Assembly: GCF_002234575.2 (NCBI RefSeq)
Contig: NZ_CP022464.2
Span: 2,914,001 to 2,978,000 of the forward strand
DNA from: Enterocloster bolteae
GTDB lineage: Bacteria > Bacillota > Clostridia > Lachnospirales > Lachnospiraceae
Direction of reading: 5' to 3'
Length of the DNA stretch: 64,000 nt
Under the pieces are notes generated by a model. It had not been told where the DNA came from. It made no database searches and worked only from the letters and a program-made list of their open reading frames with translations. The translations under genes were made by a program, and so were the position numbers. Every line of letters begins with the position of its first letter. The stretch's first letter is position 1. This document shows positions 42,608 to 51,569 of the stretch, piece after piece.

Positions 42608-43951
42608 TTACGGTACTATTAAGCTGAGCAGGATTACCAGAACCAGGGAACAGAGAGAGAGGAATGCGGTGATGAACGTCCATGTTTTCAGCGTTTGGCC
42701 TTCCGTCATGTTCAGATATTTGCAGACCAGCCAGAAGCCGCTGTCGTTTACATGGGAAGCAGCCACTGAACCAGCGGCAATCGCCAATACAACCAGGGCT
42801 CTCTGCATTTCCGATACAGGGGAAATAGCGAGCAAAGGGCTGACAATACCGGCGGCTGTTATCATGGCTACCATGCCGCTGCCCTGGCTGACTCTTATAA
42901 ATACAGCAACCAGATACCCCAAAATAATAGGTGGAAGGCCGATGGTCTCCACGGATTGTGCTATAACATCTCCTACGCCGCTGTCCAAAAGTATCTGCTT
43001 AAACACACCTCCGGCTCCGGTTACCAGAATGATCAAACCCACGGGCAGGAATGCTTTAGAGGATATTTCGTACAGATCTTCTTTGTGAAAGCCTCTGCGC
43101 TTGCCGAGAATGTAAAATGAAAGCAATACAGCTATCAGCAAAGCAATGTAGGATGTACCTAAGAATTTTGCGGCCTGTGTAAAGAAACTGTCTGCCAGGA
43201 TTCCCTCATTGACCAGGGCATCCACGCCTGTATTGACCAGGATTAGGAGGATGGGAACTGCAATGATAAGGATTACACTGGAAAAAGAAGGCAGGTTTTC
43301 ATCGTTTGACTCTTCGGGAATCATGTAATCCGGCACAGGGATAAAAAGGTGCTTATCAATGTATTTAATTGAATAAAGATAACCCACCAGTGTAAGGGGA
43401 ATGGAAATAATGATTCCAAAAAAGATGACCCACCCTACATTTGCGTCTAATGCGCTGCATGTTGCTACCGGACCCGGTGTGGGAGGCACAAATGCATTGG
43501 TCAGACATAAAGAAATAATCAGGGGAAATGCAAATGTTGCGACGGAGCGTTTTGTTTTGTATGCCACTGCATAAATCAGAGGCAGCAGGATAATGAACCC
43601 AACATCGAAAAAAACAGGGATCGCAATAATGAATCCAGTGACAGCAAAAGCAAGCGGGGCATGCTTCTCACCGAAGAAACGGATCATGCTTTTAGCCAGG
43701 GCCTGAGCGCCGCCGGATGCCTCCAGCATCTGGCCGAACACGGCTCCCAGTCCCACTATGATGGCCACTGTGCCGAGAGTACCTCCCATACCGTTTTGAA
43801 TACTTGCCGTAATGTCTGTTAATGGCATTCCGGCTGCCACACCCACCGCGATGGAAGCGATTAAGAGCGCGATAAACGCATGGAGTTTGCACTTTAATAC
43901 CAGAAGCAGCAGGAAAGCAATTCCTAAAACCACAATTAAAACCATAACCAT
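42608..43951 (-). CDS. GntP-family gluconate/organic acid permease
   Basis: 447 aa. ATG 43951 has GGGTG six bases upstream; the frame continues upstream but without a better start. About 12 hydrophobic segments. Diagnostic GntP stretches include FVPPTPGPVATCSALDAN and GQMLEASGGAQALAKSMIRF. Family members are proton symporters for gluconate and related sugar acids or hydroxyacids. Transcribed from a sigma-54 promoter at 44037-44050, divergent from its probable activator. The true substrate is unknown. Confidence 0.88.
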   Translation of the reverse strand: MVMVLIVVLGIAFLLLLVLKCKLHAFIALLIASIAVGVAAGMPLTDITASIQNGMGGTLGTVAIIVGLGAVFGQMLEASGGAQALAKSMIRFFGEKHAPLAFAVTGFIIAIPVFFDVGFIILLPLIYAVAYKTKRSVATFAFPLIISLCLTNAFVPPTPGPVATCSALDANVGWVIFFGIIISIPLTLVGYLYSIKYIDKHLFIPVPDYMIPEESNDENLPSFSSVILIIAVPILLILVNTGVDALVNEGILADSFFTQAAKFLGTSYIALLIAVLLSFYILGKRRGFHKEDLYEISSKAFLPVGLIILVTGAGGVFKQILLDSGVGDVIAQSVETIGLPPIILGYLVAVFIRVSQGSGMVAMITAAGIVSPLLAISPVSEMQRALVVLAIAAGSVAASHVNDSGFWLVCKYLNMTEGQTLKTWTFITAFLSLCSLVLVILLSLIVP

Positions 43952-44034
43952 TTTTTCACCCAATAATTCCTTTCTTTTGTTTTCTTTGCAGAGATGAAAT
44001 ATACAAAAAACTGCCAGTTTTATGTAATATAATA

Positions 44035-44052
44035 AAGCAAATTTCATGCCAG
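44035..44052 (-). promoter_or_regulatory. sigma-54 promoter of the GntP permease
   Basis: Minus strand TGGCATGAAATTTGC: GG (-24) at 44050-44049 and GC (-12) at 44038-44037 with exactly ten bases between, matching TGGCAC-N5-TTGC. The gene starts about 85 bases downstream, and a sigma-54 activator is encoded divergently. Confidence 0.75.
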
Positions 44053-44286
44053 ATTTGCAAAACCAAACTATTTTCAGAAAACATGATGGATTTATGTTAT
44101 TTTATGTGATTTATGCCGATTTGTTTTAATATGGGCAAGATGGATGCGGAATACGATATGACACATTTTGTTTCAACTATATAGCTCGAATAAAACGATT
44201 TGTTCTATATCTGAGTTCTGTTTTAGATTTACAGGATACAGATGTGTTCTGCGGTATATGCATGAGAAAGAAGGAAAGTGATACAT

Positions 44287-46164
44287 ATGATAAAAATAGC
44301 ACTGGCTGTTCCTTACAAGGGTTTTATTGAGAACGCTTACCAGATTTTCAGACAACATAATGAATTTTACAGAGCGGTTGATCAGGAAAACTATGAGATG
44401 GAGGAGGTTATTGTCACCAGTGAAAATGTGAACCAGATTAAGATTGAGGCCGACATAGTACTCACCAGAGGACTTCTCGCTGAAATCCTGGCCAGTTTGT
44501 CAAAAAATATCCCGGTAGTGGAAATTACGGTTCCGGCTGCGGATATTCTGAGGACCATACGCAATTGCGTTGAGCATTACGGAAAACAAAAAATCGGAAT
44601 CATAGCAGCCGGCAACATGCTTGACGGCATTACAGAGCTTTCGGATTTAAGCGAGGCTCCTATCAGGACCTTTGTTTTGACACCTGACTGGAATAATGAA
44701 ATGCTGGTGAAACGTGCTGTGTCAGAGGGGTGCAAGGTGATATTGGGAGGAGTAAATACCTGCCGTTATGCTGCGGAGAATCATGTATCCTTTATGATGA
44801 TCCAAACCAGCCAGGAAGCGTTTTGGAACGCGCTGTCCGACGTCAAACGCACCTGGTCCATTTTCCGGAAGGAACAGGAGAAAGCCCTTCGCCTGCAGGC
44901 TTTGCTGGACATATCACACGATGGCATTCTGCTGATTGACCCTGATTTTAAGCTTACAGCCATGAACAGGAAAGCGCAGTCTGTCCTTGGAATAGACGGG
45001 GAGCACCTGCCCGTTGACGCCCTGTCCCTTGGAGGGGAGCTTAAGGATGTACTGGCAGGCGATGAAGAATATGTGAACCGCCTTGTCCAATATGGCAGCA
45101 ATATGCTGAATGTAAGTAAAAACGTTCTGAAAATCCAATCATCCATCTGCGGGTATGTGGTCAATGTGCAGGCAGTGAAAGAAATCCAGAGCATGGAGCA
45201 TGACATCCGAAAACGGATCTGTAAAAGGGGCCATATTGCCCGCTACAGGTTTGACGATATCACGGGAGAGTCGCCGGTTATGATATCGACTGTGGAGACG
45301 GCAAGAAGATACAGCCGGACGTCCTCCAATATTCTTCTGATTGGACAAAGCGGAACAGGAAAAGAGATGTTCGCTCAAAGCATCCATAATGACAGCCAGC
45401 GCAGGCGGATGCCCTTTGTGGCTGTTAATTGTGCTGCTATTCCGGAACAGCTTCTGGAAAGCGAGCTGTTCGGTTATGTACCGGGGGCTTTTACAGGAGC
45501 GCACAGGGACGGAAAGGCGGGACTTTTTGAGCTGGCCCACAAAGGAACCCTTTTTTTGGACGAAATCGGAGAGATTTCACTGCCGCTGCAGGCGAAACTA
45601 CTGCGGGTTCTTCAGGAGAGGGAGATTATGCGGGTCGGGGGAGATTCTGTCATTCCCGTGGATATCCGCATCCTGGCGGCTACCAACCAGAATCTGGAGC
45701 AGCTGGCGGCTGAGCGTCAGTTTCGGGAGGATTTATTGTACCGCCTGGATGTGCTGCGGATCAATATTCCCTCTCTGAACCAGCGCAGGGAGGATATTTC
45801 TCTGCTTGCGGATTCCTATATGAAACGCGCGTTTCCTGATATACGGATAACAGATGAAGCAAAAGCATACTTAGAGCAGATGGACTGGCCCGGTAATGTG
45901 CGGCAGCTTTTTAATTTTTGCGAACGCCTTGCAGTGCTCTGCAACGGTTTTGCGGTGGATGCAGACCTTGTGGCCGCTGTATCCTTACAGGGAGGAATCC
46001 CGCTCGGGACAGGTTCAGTCCTCTCTGATGAGGAGGACGAACAGCGTATTATTACTAAGACCCTTGCATCCTGCCATTACCATAAGGGCAACACAGCCAA
46101 AGCTCTTGGCATCAGCCGTTCCACGCTTTGGCGCAAGCTGCGGGAATATGGAATCAGGACATGA
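44287..46164 (+). CDS. PrpR-N sigma-54-dependent transcriptional activator
   Basis: 625 aa, ATG 44287 after GAAAGGAAG. N-terminal PrpR_N sensor domain (about 1-180; IEADIVLTRGLLAEILASL), a PAS-like segment (about 205-300; DISHDGILLIDPDFKLTAMN), the AAA+ domain with Walker A GQSGTGKE (about 353-360), the sigma-54-contacting GAFTGA (about 400-405) and LFLDEIGEI, and a C-terminal Fis-type HTH (KALGISRSTLWRKLREYG). Senses a small metabolite and activates sigma-54 RNA polymerase. The obvious target is the divergent permease. Confidence 0.92.
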   Translation: MIKIALAVPYKGFIENAYQIFRQHNEFYRAVDQENYEMEEVIVTSENVNQIKIEADIVLTRGLLAEILASLSKNIPVVEITVPAADILRTIRNCVEHYGKQKIGIIAAGNMLDGITELSDLSEAPIRTFVLTPDWNNEMLVKRAVSEGCKVILGGVNTCRYAAENHVSFMMIQTSQEAFWNALSDVKRTWSIFRKEQEKALRLQALLDISHDGILLIDPDFKLTAMNRKAQSVLGIDGEHLPVDALSLGGELKDVLAGDEEYVNRLVQYGSNMLNVSKNVLKIQSSICGYVVNVQAVKEIQSMEHDIRKRICKRGHIARYRFDDITGESPVMISTVETARRYSRTSSNILLIGQSGTGKEMFAQSIHNDSQRRRMPFVAVNCAAIPEQLLESELFGYVPGAFTGAHRDGKAGLFELAHKGTLFLDEIGEISLPLQAKLLRVLQEREIMRVGGDSVIPVDIRILAATNQNLEQLAAERQFREDLLYRLDVLRINIPSLNQRREDISLLADSYMKRAFPDIRITDEAKAYLEQMDWPGNVRQLFNFCERLAVLCNGFAVDADLVAAVSLQGGIPLGTGSVLSDEEDEQRIITKTLASCHYHKGNTAKALGISRSTLWRKLREYGIRT

Positions 46165-46178
46165 GACAATACTAAGTA

Positions 46179-46217
46179 ATCCAGCCGGATTTTTTCTGGG
46201 AGAAAATCCGGCTGGAT
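46179..46217. terminator. bidirectional terminator between the activator and the DUF4397 gene
   Basis: ATCCAGCCGGATTTT and its complement (46179-46193, 46203-46217) with a short loop. Convergent genes on both sides; T-rich on both strands. Confidence 0.7.
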
Positions 46218-46281
46218 ATTTGTTTTTTTCCTGAGGCTTTCTGATAATAACAGGAATATGGTTTTTTTATATTATTTCCGT

Positions 46282-47193
46282 TTAGTTGGACACCACCAGC
46301 GTCTTCAGCCCATCCGTTGCGTTTGGGGCATTGAAGATATACAGAGTGTAGGATGTATTGGCGCTCATGTTGGCGGAGGTGGTTGCCACTGAGGTGTTGG
46401 GATAGGAGCCGGTCCTGGAGATGTAGAGCTGGTACCACCCCGGATAGAAGCTGGTGTAAGGGGTCACTTCCCTGTAGCGTACATTGCTGAACGCAGTATA
46501 GGAGGAGTTCTGGTTGCCGATGGATACGTCGAAGGGCCCCAGGTTCAGCGAAAGGTTGCAGGTCCGCAGACAGCTGGTGCCGGAAGGCGCGTTGCAGGAG
46601 ATGTCGGATATTTCCATGATGTCCAGGCCGCTTGCCGTATTGATGATGGCAATGGTCATGGAGGCGGAGGCGCGTACCTGCACGGTCTTCTGGATGTACA
46701 CATAGCCGTTGGCTCCTGACACGGTGACGGTCTGGGTGCCGGAGGCAGACTGGACGTAGCCTGTTATGTCCCCATTCCCCAGGCCGCTTGCCACCATCCA
46801 GTTGCCCAGGTACACGTAAAAGGGCTGGTACCCGGTGGAAGCATTGAGGATGCGCACCCTGCCGAAGCTGGTGGCGGTGCAGTTGTAGCATGGGAAGGTG
46901 ACGCCGGGAATCACGGTGACAGAACCGCTGTTGCCGGGGAAAATAGGCCGGAAGATAGGCGGAAAGCCGGGACGGTTGCCGCTGTCCACAGGGCCGCCTT
47001 CACCTGGATTGGGAAGAGGTATGACCGGGACATTGGCGCCGTTATTCTGATTGCCGCCGCTGTCCACAGGACCGCCCTCGCCCGGATTGGGAAGAGGAGT
47101 AACGGGAACATCGGCCTCCCCCAGCTCTGCCGTGGTCAGGAGGGTGTCCGGATACTCATTCATTCTGTCTGTATGATAGGACTGATTGTTCAT
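46282..47193 (-). CDS. DUF4397 protein with proline/glycine repeats
   Basis: 303 aa, ATG 47193. N-terminal quarter has two tandem 18-residue repeats, VPV(T/I)PLPNPGEGGPVDSG, then a Pro-rich linker. The rest matches DUF4397 (GRVRILNASTGYQPFYVYLG, then later ITGYVQSASGTQTVTVSG). No signal peptide. Such proteins in Lachnospiraceae may be spore or surface associated (inference). Strong codon bias to GC-rich codons as in the backbone. Confidence 0.75.
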   Translation of the reverse strand: MNNQSYHTDRMNEYPDTLLTTAELGEADVPVTPLPNPGEGGPVDSGGNQNNGANVPVIPLPNPGEGGPVDSGNRPGFPPIFRPIFPGNSGSVTVIPGVTFPCYNCTATSFGRVRILNASTGYQPFYVYLGNWMVASGLGNGDITGYVQSASGTQTVTVSGANGYVYIQKTVQVRASASMTIAIINTASGLDIMEISDISCNAPSGTSCLRTCNLSLNLGPFDVSIGNQNSSYTAFSNVRYREVTPYTSFYPGWYQLYISRTGSYPNTSVATTSANMSANTSYTLYIFNAPNATDGLKTLVVSN

Positions 47194-47334
47194 AGAGACC
47201 TCGCAAAAGATTGATTCACTATAGTCTATTCATATGGAAGAAGGAATGTGTATGTTTTTGAAAAAAAGGGAACTGCATTTTTGGCAGGCTGATGCATATA
47301 ATAAAAGGAACCAGTGTATCAGGAGCGTGGGCGT

Positions 47335-47604
47335 ATGTCATGGGAACCAAAGAAAACAGCCGTATCCGCACTGGGGCTGCCCCGGGACGTGATTCTGGGG
47401 GATGTGCTTATAAGCTTTGTGGGCAGGAGCCAGGTGAATGTGGAAAATTACAGGAGCATCCTGATTTACACGGATACCCTGATTAAGCTCCAGGCCAGGA
47501 ACTGCAAGGTGGTGATTCACGGAGCCCGCTTAAAGATTGATTATTATACGGCGGAGGAGATGAAGATAACCGGCCAGGTCGGTTCTTTGGAATTTGAAAC
47601 ATAA
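47335..47604 (+). CDS. yqfC: sporulation protein YqfC
   Basis: 89 aa. ATG 47335 follows AGGAG; upstream in-frame starts lack one. Short beta-rich YqfC: LPRDVILGDVLISFVGRSQV, then ENYRSILIYT and IHGARLKIDYYT. Made in the mother cell under sigma-E in Bacillus; precise role unknown. Immediately before yqfD, as in other spore formers. Confidence 0.88.
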   Translation: MSWEPKKTAVSALGLPRDVILGDVLISFVGRSQVNVENYRSILIYTDTLIKLQARNCKVVIHGARLKIDYYTAEEMKITGQVGSLEFET

Positions 47605-47622
47605 ATCAAAGGAGGGGCCTGT

Positions 47623-48882
47623 TTGATTGAATGGCTGTTACATAATTGGGAAGGATATGTAAGACTCCGTCTTCACGGCTATTCACCGGAACGTTTCCTG
47701 AATCTCTGCAATGCCAGGGGTCTGGAGGTATGGGGACTGATATGCAACCGGGACGGGGATTATGAGTTTTTTATGACTGTGGAAGGATACCGCCGGGTGA
47801 AGCCCCTGGTGCGCAAGGCACAGGTAAGGCTGCACATTACCGGCCGTTTCGGCCTCCCATTTTTTATTTACAGGCACAGGAAGCGCTGGTATTACGGTGC
47901 CGGAATCATGGCCTTTTTCCTGGTGCTTTACGTCATGTCCCTGTTTATCTGGGATATCCAGTTTGAGGGTAATTACAGGTATACCTACGATACTCTGGTC
48001 CGTTTTCTGGACACCCAGGACATTGATTACGGCATGCTAAAGGCCAGGATTAACTGCGAGGATCTGGAAGCCTCCATGCGCACAAGCTTTCCCGAGATAA
48101 CCTGGGTGTCTGCCCGTGTTTCCGGCACAAGGCTGCTCATCCACATCAAGGAAAACGAGGTGCTGTCCACTATCCCTGAGAAGGACGAGACACCCTGCGA
48201 CATTGTGGCGTCCCAGCCCGGAATCATCACCTCCATGGTGGTGCGCCAGGGGGTTGCCCAGGTCTGTGTGGGGGACCAGGTGGAGGAGGGACAGGTACTG
48301 GTCAGCGGCCGGGTACCCATTATCGGTGACAACGAGGAGGAGATCAATGCCTACATGGTTCACGCGGATGCGGATATTGTGGCCAGAACCGTCAAACAAT
48401 ATGAGAAAACATTTCCTCTGCTGCATCAGGAACGTGTCCATACGGGGCGCAGGCGGAGAGGGTGGTACATGAAGGCCGGGGCCTGGTCCTTTACCTTCCT
48501 GACCCCGGTAAGGGGACAGGGGGAGTGGGATTATTCCATGGAGGAAAAACAGCTGAGGCTGTTTTCCAATTTCTATCTTCCTGTCTATATAGGCGCCATA
48601 CAGGGCCGGGAAATGGCTGCTTATGAGAGAAATTACAGGGAGGATGAGTTAAAGGAGCTGTCTAAAGCCATAAATTACCAATTTGTCAAAAATTTAGAGG
48701 AAAAGGGGGTACAAATTCTTGAAAATAATGATAGAATAGAAACAAGTGTTTCTGAATGCCGTCTGACAGGTGAACTCGTCACAGAGGAATCCATTGTTAA
48801 GACACAGCCGGCAGCGGAGCCTGATATGAATTCCGGCGGAGAGCCGGGAGAAAAACCAGAGGAGACAATAACTGCTGAATGA
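47623..48882 (+). CDS. yqfD: sporulation protein YqfD
   Basis: 419 aa. TTG 47623 follows AAAGGAGGGG at good spacing and is the only start that keeps the conserved IEWLLHNWEGYVRLRLHGYS N-terminus. One membrane helix (about 88-108) follows a cytosolic domain; the rest is extracytoplasmic (stage IV/YqfD family). C-terminal extension is Pro/Glu-rich. Required for normal sporulation in Bacillus. Confidence 0.9.
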   Translation: MIEWLLHNWEGYVRLRLHGYSPERFLNLCNARGLEVWGLICNRDGDYEFFMTVEGYRRVKPLVRKAQVRLHITGRFGLPFFIYRHRKRWYYGAGIMAFFLVLYVMSLFIWDIQFEGNYRYTYDTLVRFLDTQDIDYGMLKARINCEDLEASMRTSFPEITWVSARVSGTRLLIHIKENEVLSTIPEKDETPCDIVASQPGIITSMVVRQGVAQVCVGDQVEEGQVLVSGRVPIIGDNEEEINAYMVHADADIVARTVKQYEKTFPLLHQERVHTGRRRRGWYMKAGAWSFTFLTPVRGQGEWDYSMEEKQLRLFSNFYLPVYIGAIQGREMAAYERNYREDELKELSKAINYQFVKNLEEKGVQILENNDRIETSVSECRLTGELVTEESIVKTQPAAEPDMNSGGEPGEKPEETITAE

Positions 48883-49877
48883 GTGTAATTGAGACAATGA
48901 TTGACATTCCCGCAGAGCATGAGCGGAATGTCTGCGGACAATTTGACACCTACTTAAAGAAGATAGAGCGCACCCTGCATGTGACCATGATTGCCAGGGA
49001 CGGCGAAATAAAAATTATCGGACCAGAGAAAACTATAGGCCAGGCAAAAAGCGTGTTCAACAACCTGATTGAACTGTCCAAGAGGGGCAATACCATTACG
49101 GAACAAAACGTGGATTATGCCCTGTCCCTGTCTTTTACGGAGAATGACGGGCAGATTCTGGAGATTGACAAGGATATCATATGCCGGACCATATCCGGCA
49201 AGCCGGTAAAGCCAAAGACGCTGGGGCAGAAGCATTATGTGGATGCTATCCGCAAGAAGATGATTGTGTTCGGCATCGGACCGGCCGGCACGGGAAAGAC
49301 ATACCTTGCCATGGCCATGGCCATCCAGGCCTTTAAGAACGGCGAGGTGGGGCGCATTATCCTTACCAGGCCGGCCATTGAGGCCGGAGAAAAGCTGGGA
49401 TTCCTGCCGGGCGATCTCCAGAGCAAGATTGACCCGTATCTGCGTCCTCTTTATGACGCCCTGTACCAGATTATGGGGGCGGAAAGCTATCTCCACAATT
49501 CGGAGAAGGGGCTTATTGAGGTGGCGCCCCTGGCCTATATGAGAGGAAGAACCCTGGACAACGCCTACATTATCCTGGATGAGGCCCAGAACACCACCCC
49601 GGCCCAGATGAAGATGTTCCTGACCAGAATCGGTTTTGGTTCCAAGGTCATCATAACAGGAGACCAGACCCAGAAGGACCTTCCGGGAGACGCTGTTTCC
49701 GGTCTGGACACTGCCCTTAAGGTGCTGAAACGGATTGACGACATCGGGTTCTGCTACCTGACCAGTTCCGACGTGGTGCGTCATCCGCTGGTGCAGAAAA
49801 TTGTACAGGCCTATGAGACATATGAACAAAAGAATACCCCGCCTGCAGGACGGCGCAGGATACGGGAGCGGAATTAA
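48879..49877 (+). CDS. phoH: PhoH-family ATPase
   Basis: 332 aa, ATG 48879 overlapping the yqfD stop by ATGA. N-terminal KH-like segment, then the PhoH ATPase: Walker A GPAGTGKTYLA (about 130-140), Walker B AYIILDEAQNTTPAQMKMFL, and ITGDQTQKDLP. PhoH/PhoL proteins are linked to RNA processing and work with YbeY, encoded next. Confidence 0.93.
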   Translation: MSVIETMIDIPAEHERNVCGQFDTYLKKIERTLHVTMIARDGEIKIIGPEKTIGQAKSVFNNLIELSKRGNTITEQNVDYALSLSFTENDGQILEIDKDIICRTISGKPVKPKTLGQKHYVDAIRKKMIVFGIGPAGTGKTYLAMAMAIQAFKNGEVGRIILTRPAIEAGEKLGFLPGDLQSKIDPYLRPLYDALYQIMGAESYLHNSEKGLIEVAPLAYMRGRTLDNAYIILDEAQNTTPAQMKMFLTRIGFGSKVIITGDQTQKDLPGDAVSGLDTALKVLKRIDDIGFCYLTSSDVVRHPLVQKIVQAYETYEQKNTPPAGRRRIRERN

Positions 49878-49897
49878 TCCGCCAAGGAGAAGTGAGT

Positions 49898-50395
49898 ATG
49901 ACCATTTCAATTGAATACGAAGCAGAAAAGGTACTGGATTTGCCCTACCGGGAAATCATCGAGGACACTGTGCTGGCTGCCCTGGATTATGAGGGCTGTC
50001 CCTATGAGGCAGAGGTCAATGTCATTCTTACGGACAATGACGCCATACAGGAAATCAACCGGGAGCACCGTCAGATTGACGCTCCCACGGACGTGCTGTC
50101 CTTTCCTATGGTGGATTATGAGTCGCCATCGGATTTTGACCATGTGGAGGAGGCTGTGGAGGATTACTTCAATCCTGAAACCGGAGAGCTGATGCTGGGG
50201 GATATTGTGATTTCCGTGGATAAGGTGGAGGAACAGGCTGAGAAATACGGCCATTCCCAGACCAGGGAGCTGGCCTTCCTGACAGCCCACAGCATGCTCC
50301 ACCTGTTTGGTTACGACCATATGGAGGACGGCGAGCGGCTGGTGATGGAGGAAAAGCAGAAAGAGATACTGGAAACCAGGGGGTATACAAGATGA
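49898..50395 (+). CDS. ybeY: endoribonuclease/rRNA maturation factor YbeY
   Basis: 165 aa. ATG 49898 with AAGGAG upstream; the GTG at 49892 is part of the same site. The zinc motif HSMLHLFGYDH (H-x3-H-x5-H) is intact, and REHRQIDAPTDVLSFP is the usual upstream conserved block. Processes 16S rRNA 3' end and monitors ribosomes. Overlaps the next gene by 4 bp. Confidence 0.95.
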   Translation: MTISIEYEAEKVLDLPYREIIEDTVLAALDYEGCPYEAEVNVILTDNDAIQEINREHRQIDAPTDVLSFPMVDYESPSDFDHVEEAVEDYFNPETGELMLGDIVISVDKVEEQAEKYGHSQTRELAFLTAHSMLHLFGYDHMEDGERLVMEEKQKEILETRGYTR

Positions 50396-51564
50396 GAAAC
50401 GGGTTCAGATGGATGGCAATCGGTTTAACGGCAGGACTGACGGCAGCAGTCCTTTTGACGGGCTGCGCCAGGGAAGCCAGCGTGGAAGCAACCACGGTTC
50501 AGGAGCCTCCTGCCACCACTGAGGCCGCTGAACCCGATATCATCATCCGGTCTGACCCGGAGACAAAAAAGGAGGACACCGGAAACCTGCCGGCATTTTA
50601 TCTTCCTGAGGAACGGACAGAGGAAAACGGTATGATTCGCAGCTATCTGACCGGCCAGATGGTGGAAACCGCCAAGGGAAACCGCCGGCCCGCGGCTGTG
50701 ATGATGAGCAATGACAAGGAAGCCAGGCCCCAGTACGGCATTAACAGGGCGGGGGTGGTCTATGAGGCGCCGGTGGAGGGAGGCATGAACCGGTACATGG
50801 CCCTGATAGAGGATTACGACGGTCTGGAACGCATTGGTTCCGTGCGCAGCTGCCGGACCTACTACACCTATTTTGCCAGGGAGTTTGACGCTGTCTATGT
50901 ACACTTTGGACAGAGCACCTTTGCCAAGCCTTACCTGAAAAATGTGGACCATATCAACGGTCTGGACGCCATCGGCGATCTGGCCTTTTACCGCACAAAG
51001 GACAAGAAATCGCCTCATAATGCATATACCAGCGGGGACAGGATTACGGCCTCCATAGAGAAGCTGGGGTACACCCAGTCTTACGCCCCGTCCTACAAGG
51101 GCCATTATCTTTTTGCCAGGGACGGCAGGGAGGCATCCCTGACAGAGCGTCCGGGAGTCATGGACGCAGGCACGGCAAAGACCGGATATATCATGAACCA
51201 GGCATACTTTGTGTACGACCCTTCGGACGGGCTTTACCACCGTTACCAGTACGGCGGCATCCATCAGGGGGATGAAGGGCCTGTTGCGGTGAAAAATGTG
51301 ATTTTCCAGTACTGCCAGACCGGTCATTACGCCACCACGGATTATCTGGATATCAATGTACATACTACGGAATGCGGGTATTTTATGACTGACGGCAAAG
51401 CGATTCCTATTAACTGGGAAAAGGACGGAGAATTCGGTCCCACCCGTTACTTCGATGCCAACCACGATGAAGTTGTGCTGAATCAGGGAAAGACATGGGT
51501 CTGCATCATTCCCACCAGGGACTTTGCCAAGTCGGAAATTATCGGAAATGAGGATACACAGTAA
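50392..51564 (+). CDS. DUF3048 lipoprotein (YerB-like)
   Basis: 390 aa, ATG 50392. Lipobox LLTGC at residue ~25, a Thr/Ala/Pro-rich linker, then DUF3048 domains (PAAVMMSNDKEARPQYGINR then GVVYEAPVEGG; ERIGSVRSCRTYYTYFAREF). Lipid-anchored protein on the outer membrane face, function unknown. Translationally coupled to ybeY. Confidence 0.9.
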   Translation: MRNGFRWMAIGLTAGLTAAVLLTGCAREASVEATTVQEPPATTEAAEPDIIIRSDPETKKEDTGNLPAFYLPEERTEENGMIRSYLTGQMVETAKGNRRPAAVMMSNDKEARPQYGINRAGVVYEAPVEGGMNRYMALIEDYDGLERIGSVRSCRTYYTYFAREFDAVYVHFGQSTFAKPYLKNVDHINGLDAIGDLAFYRTKDKKSPHNAYTSGDRITASIEKLGYTQSYAPSYKGHYLFARDGREASLTERPGVMDAGTAKTGYIMNQAYFVYDPSDGLYHRYQYGGIHQGDEGPVAVKNVIFQYCQTGHYATTDYLDINVHTTECGYFMTDGKAIPINWEKDGEFGPTRYFDANHDEVVLNQGKTWVCIIPTRDFAKSEIIGNEDTQ

Positions 51565-51569
51565 TAAAC

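Noticed and set aside
46172..46891. Long alternative minus-strand frame inside the DUF4397 gene
   Set aside because: It is a shifted frame of a GC-rich gene; no ribosome site, no domain, and the overlapping frame has a clear family match.
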